NCBI GenBank assembly: GCA_021151585.1 | Contig: JAGKWX010000040.1 | Location: 1-10,717, forward strand | From: Alphaproteobacteria bacterium | GTDB taxonomy: Bacteria > Pseudomonadota > Gammaproteobacteria > JAGOUN01 | Direction: 5' to 3' | DNA: 10,717 bases | Part shown: piece by piece, positions 6,885-10,717 of the stretch | Layout of the letters: each line of letters begins with the position of its first letter | Numbering within the stretch: position 1 is the stretch's first letter | Notes under the pieces: generated by a model | The model's input: the letters and a program-made list of their open reading frames with translations, nothing else | Told to the model about the DNA's origin: nothing | The model's database searches: none | Translations under genes and position numbers: made by a program

Positions 6885-7850
6885 GTGGCCATTGATGGAT
6901 ATTTGTCTCGCTCTATTATTATAGCTTTGGTTAATAAGATGAAAACAACAACATCCGCTCTCGTTAGTACAGCAATCAATAGCAATAGCAACCTATTTGT
7001 GGATAGTAGAAGATTGTTCCTTATTAAGTTTAGCCTTGGATCAACACAATTACAGTATGAATGGAGACCTTGCGAATGGCAAAGAGGTAATTGTACATTA
7101 AAAGTAAATGGCGCTTCGCCTGAACCTTTTGGTGCAAATCTTGCTAAGGATTTAGAAGAGTTGACAAATACATATGGTAATAACCAAAAAACTAATCAGA
7201 GAACTAAAAAATTAGGGCAATTATTATTGGAAAAAATAAAACAACTACATACTTTTTATCATCACGAATTCATTTGTCATCAAAATAAATTAATAATACG
7301 AATACATCGTGATAGTAAAGATAAAAAACCAGTAGCTACGCTTACTCAAGCACAAACAATGATACATAAGCTAAATGGGCTATTGATTTTATGGAGTATT
7401 GTAGAACCTGCTAGGCGTCTGTCTGGTCATCAAGCAGCGAACGCGGTTCAAGTAAAAAAAGATGCAATAAACATTGACCATATCCCAGTAGCAACTATGC
7501 AAATACGTGCATTGCAATTACTAGCAGAAGGTATTACTTCTATCAAAGATATCTTCGGACATAGTGCAAAATATGCTGAAGCGCCATACAATGATGCTGA
7601 TCATCGAGCAGAATATGGCGTATCAACTGCAAAAGACGTTGTTAGTAAATTCAGTGAAGTTAAAAAGAAAGCAGTGAAACTTGCAGAAATTGATCTTCCA
7701 TCTGCATCACTTGTTACAAAACATAGCTGGTTTTCAAGAAATTACACTAAACAAATATTAATAGATGGCTATGGTTCAGGCAATGAAAGCAGTGATGACG
7801 ATTACAGTGATGATGAGTTTGTTGCGCCAAACGCATTCGTTTGGCTATAA
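6885..7850 (+). CDS. hypothetical protein, about 321 aa, with acidic C-terminal tail; start uncertain
   Basis: I do not recognise a family. The protein has no signal peptide or clear membrane segment. It has a beta-like stretch at 42-75 (FLIKFSLGSTQLQYEWRP), a mostly helical Lys-rich middle (95-190) and a tail GNESSDDDYSDDEF at about 299-312 followed by APNAFVWL. The acidic Ser/Asp cluster resembles one in the next gene. The GTG at 6885 gives the longest frame, but no convincing ribosome-binding site precedes it. The ATG at 6939 (residue 19, MKTTTSALV) is an alternative with equally weak signals. It lies 48 nt after the fusion protein gene on the same strand with no terminator between, so co-expression is likely. 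The frame stays open for 28 codons past its TAA, which may mean that the C-terminus was shortened. Confidence 0.75.
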   Translation: MAIDGYLSRSIIIALVNKMKTTTSALVSTAINSNSNLFVDSRRLFLIKFSLGSTQLQYEWRPCEWQRGNCTLKVNGASPEPFGANLAKDLEELTNTYGNNQKTNQRTKKLGQLLLEKIKQLHTFYHHEFICHQNKLIIRIHRDSKDKKPVATLTQAQTMIHKLNGLLILWSIVEPARRLSGHQAANAVQVKKDAINIDHIPVATMQIRALQLLAEGITSIKDIFGHSAKYAEAPYNDADHRAEYGVSTAKDVVSKFSEVKKKAVKLAEIDLPSASLVTKHSWFSRNYTKQILIDGYGSGNESSDDDYSDDEFVAPNAFVWL

Positions 7851-8011
7851 AGCAAACAAGTGGCGGCAAAAGGCACGAATGTTTCTGTTGGGCCAAATAC
7901 TAGCGTCGCTATCGCCGTATTGGACGGAACATCTTAACCGATTTGGGATATTTCAACTGGATATGGATTATAATAGAACAGAGATTGAGTATTATTTGGT
8001 CGCTTAGAATA

Positions 8012-8040
8012 TTGAGCAACTGATCTAAGATTTCTTTAAT
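8012..8040 (+). promoter_or_regulatory. putative sigma70-type promoter for the 610-aa protein gene
   Basis: TTGAGC at 8012-8017 and TTTAAT at 8035-8040 with a 17-bp spacer match the consensus at 4/6 and 5/6. This would give a leader of about 110 nt containing the 8091-8123 hairpin. It is judged by eye in AT-rich DNA, so chance is a real alternative. Confidence 0.35.
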
Positions 8041-8090
8041 AAAATATTCGTACAATCCCTTCAAAATGTATCGGATTTGTCATTCTAAAA

Positions 8091-8123
8091 TCCCTTTATT
8101 TTTTCGTTTCAAGAATAAAGGGA
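8091..8123 (+). repeat. perfect 10-bp inverted repeat (hairpin) in the leader of the 610-aa gene
   Basis: TCCCTTTATT (8091-8100) pairs perfectly with AATAAAGGGA (8114-8123) across a 13-nt loop. No T-run follows on the plus strand, so it is not a standard terminator for the upstream gene. It ends 20 nt before the AAAGGAG ribosome-binding site, and could be an operator, an mRNA stabiliser or a weak terminator. Confidence 0.5.
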
Positions 8124-8158
8124 AATGCATATTGATTTAAATTAAAGGAGAATAAGCC

Positions 8159-9991
8159 ATGATGCATGCAGGATTATCACAAGCTACTGATATACTCATA
8201 CCAGAAGAAATTTTTCGCGAAAAATCTTTGTTTTTTAAAGAGGAATTAGAAAAAAAGATCTTTAATTTTCTTTCTGAATACGCTTTTAAATTTATAAATT
8301 CCAAGTATCTCAGAGAAATAAGAGAATTACAAAATAACTTACGAAAAACGAACGCTAAGATGGCGGATCAAATTGGGACTATTGTTACTTCCGCCACAGA
8401 TTTAGCTGCTGTTGCTGTTGGCACCGCTATTCCTGTAGCAACACCAATAGTCGCTATTGTCAAGAAAGCTATTTCAGATATATCAAAAGCAAGTGTTGAA
8501 ATAAGTAAGATTGTTAACGAAAGAGAAATGTTAAAAGGTGATATGAAGGTCCTTCGTGACACCTTAAAAATAACTTTTGTTCTAGAACAATTGCTTCAAT
8601 ATTTTGAAAACAAATCACAACCGGATGGAGTTCGCGGTTACTTTCGCGAGGCAATTAGACTTTTAGCTAAGCATGTTACTTCTGCGCTTTATTTGAGATT
8701 TATATTTGTTATTAAACAAGTCCGAAAACTTAATGGAATTGATAATCTCGTCGAATTTCTTGATACAACCATCAAAAAATATTTTTTTGAAGAAGAAAGA
8801 TTTTTACATTCAACATTAGAAATATTTTTAGGCGCAACTTTTCCAGATGAATATTCAGGCGATTTTGTTTTTTCTACTATGTTCAAAGGAAACATTTATC
8901 TAACATTACGTTCTGAAGAAGGAAACGATTATTATCCTATTGCAAAAATATTTTACTGGGCTAAAAGAGTAGATGTTTTCTTAGATAACAATGAAGAACT
9001 AACAGGAACAATTTATGTTTTGCAAAACCAAAGTATCAGAAACCAAGTTAATAATTTTCCTCCCATTATTCAAAAGGTTGATCTGAAAGAAAAAAAACTT
9101 TCATCATTAAAAACATTAGAAGGCTCTGCGTGGTTTACAAAGATAGAAACGGATGCTAACAATCTTAATAATCTTCTTTCTCCACTAATACGCCAGGAAA
9201 TTCTATCTGAAGCACGTATTCGTGAAGAAATAGAAATCCGAATGCAAAATACTCCTTCACCAAGGCCTTTACTTTCAGAATTTTTATCGAAAGCTACCTC
9301 TTCTATAGAGCATACTGATACAGAAACAAATCAAGAACGCCCAAAACTTAGTATTCTTCGCCAAGAAGAACAACTATTAACAATCTCTTCACAAAAAATT
9401 GATGATTCATTATTGAATTCAGATTCCGATGAATCAGAAGATGAAATGCTTAAGTTAGAAGATAAACTCGACAGACTAGTTTCTTTACGAGGATTTTATG
9501 CTAAAGCAGAACATCGTGCTCAAGACAGAATTGATCATATACGTAACAAAATACTCTATAAAAAACTTAAATCAGATATTGATTCTTGTGAAAGTAGAAA
9601 ATTATTTGGTGGAGGAATGTTTTTAAAAAATTCTTCCAATTCCGCAACAGAAGTCATAATCACTTTCGAAAACTTACTACGGGACTCTGGATTAGTTGAA
9701 CGCCTCAATAGCTCAAATGTAGATCGACTTTACATTAGTTTTGGATCTATGCCATCAGAAGAAAATTTGAATTTTCTTTTTAATATTTTTTTCGCCAAGT
9801 TTGATAGTACGAAACCTATATGCGTACAACTTAGTCTTCCTGCTTTATGTGAGGAAAATTTATTGCAAAGTTTCTGGAGTCGCGCAGTATCAGTAAACAC
9901 AATAAGTAAGATCAGTGTACAAGAAGTTAATGGAAAAATAACACAGCATGACTGTATAAAAAATAATCTATCCAGCCCTGGAACAGGATGA
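8159..9991 (+). CDS. hypothetical 610-aa protein with apolar segment and acidic cluster, candidate effector or toxin
   Basis: I do not recognise a family. The start is well supported by AAAGGAG at 8144-8150, 8 nt before the ATG (a second ATG follows directly at 8162). Residues 25-70 are charged and helical (EELEKKIFNFL, LREIRELQNNLRK) and may form a coiled coil. Residues 72-101 are an Ala/Val/Ile/Thr-rich apolar stretch (DLAAVAVGTAIPVATPIVAI) that could insert in a membrane. Residues 120-225 are helical. Residues 230-290 look beta-rich (GTIYVLQN). Residues 421-436 are an acidic cluster (SDSDESEDEMLKLEDK) followed by a charged helix. Residues 495-595 have regularly spaced Leu/Ile/Val and could be leucine-rich-repeat-like, though no clear consensus is seen. 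There is no signal peptide. A helical N-terminal bundle with an apolar hairpin would fit a pore-forming or membrane-targeting protein, but that is inference. Confidence 0.8.
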   Translation: MMHAGLSQATDILIPEEIFREKSLFFKEELEKKIFNFLSEYAFKFINSKYLREIRELQNNLRKTNAKMADQIGTIVTSATDLAAVAVGTAIPVATPIVAIVKKAISDISKASVEISKIVNEREMLKGDMKVLRDTLKITFVLEQLLQYFENKSQPDGVRGYFREAIRLLAKHVTSALYLRFIFVIKQVRKLNGIDNLVEFLDTTIKKYFFEEERFLHSTLEIFLGATFPDEYSGDFVFSTMFKGNIYLTLRSEEGNDYYPIAKIFYWAKRVDVFLDNNEELTGTIYVLQNQSIRNQVNNFPPIIQKVDLKEKKLSSLKTLEGSAWFTKIETDANNLNNLLSPLIRQEILSEARIREEIEIRMQNTPSPRPLLSEFLSKATSSIEHTDTETNQERPKLSILRQEEQLLTISSQKIDDSLLNSDSDESEDEMLKLEDKLDRLVSLRGFYAKAEHRAQDRIDHIRNKILYKKLKSDIDSCESRKLFGGGMFLKNSSNSATEVIITFENLLRDSGLVERLNSSNVDRLYISFGSMPSEENLNFLFNIFFAKFDSTKPICVQLSLPALCEENLLQSFWSRAVSVNTISKISVQEVNGKITQHDCIKNNLSSPGTG

Positions 9992-10097
9992 AGACCTCAG
10001 CTTATTTAATTTGTGTTTTGTAAGAAAGGGCAGATGACCGGAAGTATTAATTATTTTCCATAAACTTAGAGATTTAACCCTTTTTGACCAGGATCGG
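9992..10097. other. short spacer between the 610-aa gene and the intron-like segment
   Basis: No gene, terminator or repeat is evident. It would be the 5' exon side of the group II intron insertion point. The base composition changes from AT-rich to GC-richer near 10090, consistent with the intron start. Confidence 0.5.
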
Positions 10098-10411
10098 GGG
10101 CGCGACAAGAAGCTGCGTCCATCTTGCAGGTGAGAGTCCTGCCGCGGAAGGTGAAACCAGCACCACCGCGTAGCGAGTCTTGCGCTGTTGAAGGTAACGA
10201 CAACGGTGAAGCGTAGACAGCGAAACATTCGAGCTGAAACCGAAAGGTGAACGCTGTAGCTCCGAAAAAAGGTAGTGGCACAAGCCGACACGTTCTCCGA
10301 CGTGGCAGGCAACAGAACACGGCAAGGTCAATCTGGTGACGAGCTGTAATCAAGTGTCGGAGTTGTAGGCGTCGGCGAGTCTGTAGAGATGGGCGACGGA
10401 ACTTGTGAGAT

Positions 10412-10482
10412 CCACAATTTTCTTCAAGGAATGAAGTATTAGCAGCACAAGTGAAAGCAAGGCTGCCAAGATGAAATTGTGG
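10412..10482 (+). repeat. long stem-loop in the intron RNA
   Basis: CCACAATTTTCTTC at 10412-10425 pairs, with a few mismatches, with GATGAAATTGTGG at 10470-10482. A nested GCAGC (10442-10446) / GCTGC (10462-10466) stem lies inside. This is likely one of the domain II-IV arms of the intron. The reverse-transcriptase start codon at 10471 lies in its 3' arm, so the stem could mask translation initiation, as is common for intron-encoded proteins. Confidence 0.5.
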
Positions 10483-10617
10483 AAGTCGGAGTTGGCCATA
10501 GTAGTGATGAAACAAGGTAATGCCTGCGGAGCGAAGGGCCAGCGGATAGATCGAACGCAAGAGAGAAACAATGACTGTACACAGCAACGACAGAGAATCA
10601 TGGTCAACGAAACTTAA
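10471..10617 (+). pseudogene. ltrA: N-terminal stub of the group II intron reverse transcriptase/maturase
   Basis: Forty-eight codons begin MKLWKSELAIVVMKQGNACG, continue AKGQRIDRTQERNNDCTQQR and end QRIMVNET before TAA at 10615-10617. The KSE..IVV...GNA.GAKG pattern recalls the N-terminal leader of group II intron-encoded proteins, which are usually 400-600 aa with RT, maturase and sometimes HNH domains. None of the RT catalytic blocks (for example YADD) is present in the window. The stop sits at the place where a second element seems to begin, so the gene was probably cut by insertion or deletion. The family call rests on position in the intron and remembered similarity. The symbol is a generic one. 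Confidence 0.55.
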
Positions 10618-10619
10618 GC

Positions 10620-10717
10620 TGTACTAGCTCAAATCTGATCTGACACTTCCGGTTTTTTTGCAAGTGACTGTCAGGTCAAGTTTAGTTAAAACATTTTTCC
10701 TGCCAGATTTGTTTTCC
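10620..10717. mobile_element. possible left end of another insertion sequence, running out of the window
   Basis: After the broken intron ORF the composition returns to AT-rich and the sequence begins TGTACTAGCTCAAATCTGAT, followed by an imperfect inverted pair CTGACACTT (10640-10648) and AAGTGACTGTCAG near 10662-10674. A TG start and terminal palindromic sequence fit an IS end, for example IS3-like, but no transposase start or target duplication is visible. It could equally be the sequence on the other side of a deletion. Confidence 0.3.

Larger units (their letters stand above)
7851..8158 (+). other. 308-bp intergenic gap with possible coding remnant, promoter and hairpin
   Basis: Codons 7851-7934, in frame with the preceding gene, read SKQVAAKGTNVSVGPNTSVA and onward to a TAA at 7935-7937, which looks protein-like. 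A second frame is open across the stop to 8007 (ending in MDYNRTEIEYYLVA). Neither piece has its own start signal. The stretch may be a decayed 3' end of the upstream gene or chance open frame. From 8012 onward the gap holds a putative promoter and a hairpin leading to the next gene. Confidence 0.4.
10098..10619 (+). mobile_element. 5' part of a group II intron, truncated
   Basis: The segment has the look of bacterial group II intron domain I-III RNA: GCGCGACAAGAAG near the start, CAGGTGAGAGTCCTG at about 10126-10141, AGCGTAGACAGCGAAAC near 10211, CCGAAAGGTGAACGC near 10239, CACGGCAAGGTC at 10318-10329 and GAGTCTGTAGAGATGGGCGA near 10377. It then runs into a reverse-transcriptase-like start at 10471. 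The usual 5' end is GTGCG. Here the possible starts read GGGCG (10098) or GCGCG (10100), so the exact boundary is uncertain. Domains V and VI and most of the reverse transcriptase are not in the window and the sequence seems interrupted at about 10619, so the intron is probably non-splicing. No IEP-based class can be assigned. Confidence 0.75.

Noticed and set aside
7765..8007. An 80-codon open frame overlapping the end of the 321-aa gene
   Set aside because: Its first third is an out-of-frame reading of the acidic tail codons (Met/Val-rich nonsense) and it has no start signal. At most its last 50 codons could be a remnant.
9968..10607. Several minus-strand open frames across the intron region
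   Set aside because: They lie opposite group II intron RNA motifs, overlap each other in different frames, have low-complexity Arg/Leu/Ser-rich composition and no ribosome-binding sites.

Overview
The window looks like an accessory region from an AT-rich gammaproteobacterium. The style suggests a host-associated, intracellular lineage such as the Legionellales (Legionella, Coxiella or Rickettsiella type). This is inferred from a eukaryotic-like protein with ankyrin repeats and an OTU protease, from the low-GC coding style and from dense mobile-element debris. No housekeeping, rRNA or tRNA gene is visible, so the genus cannot be fixed from sequence alone.

Layout. (1) Positions 1-2494 are an almost exactly bounded IS21-family element. 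It has subterminal repeats spaced about 23 bp at both ends, an istA broken by an internal frameshifting deletion that removes the catalytic glutamate, and an intact istB. (2) The IS sits inside codon-start-to-codon-56 sequence of a minus-strand Tn3-type transposase. Only the first 56 codons (2662 down to 2495) lie in the window. (3) Just upstream of that transposase on the minus strand is an intact 415-aa tyrosine recombinase (3939-2692) with all catalytic residues, in the tnpI-tnpA order known from some Tn3-family transposons. (4) The gap between the recombinase and the next gene holds a nested, exactly co-centred inverted-repeat structure (3971-4048) with a dif-like 12-6-12 core. It is a candidate recombination site for that enzyme.

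(5) From 4041 to 9991 three plus-strand genes form a passenger block. The first encodes a 931-aa protein that appears to join ankyrin repeats, a trypsin-like serine protease and a C-terminal OTU cysteine protease, each with recognisable catalytic residues. The second (about 321 aa) and third (610 aa) belong to no family I recognise. Both carry a Ser/Asp/Glu-rich acidic cluster, and the third has a long apolar Ala/Val/Ile-rich segment. These look like candidate secreted effectors or toxins. That is inference: no secretion system genes are in view.

(6) From about 10098 to the end is a higher-GC segment with the hallmarks of the 5' half of a group II intron. Its reverse-transcriptase reading frame starts but stops after 48 codons, where another insertion-sequence-like end (10620 onward) may begin. 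The whole window therefore reads as a cargo block of probable host-interaction proteins flanked by layered, mostly decayed mobile elements.
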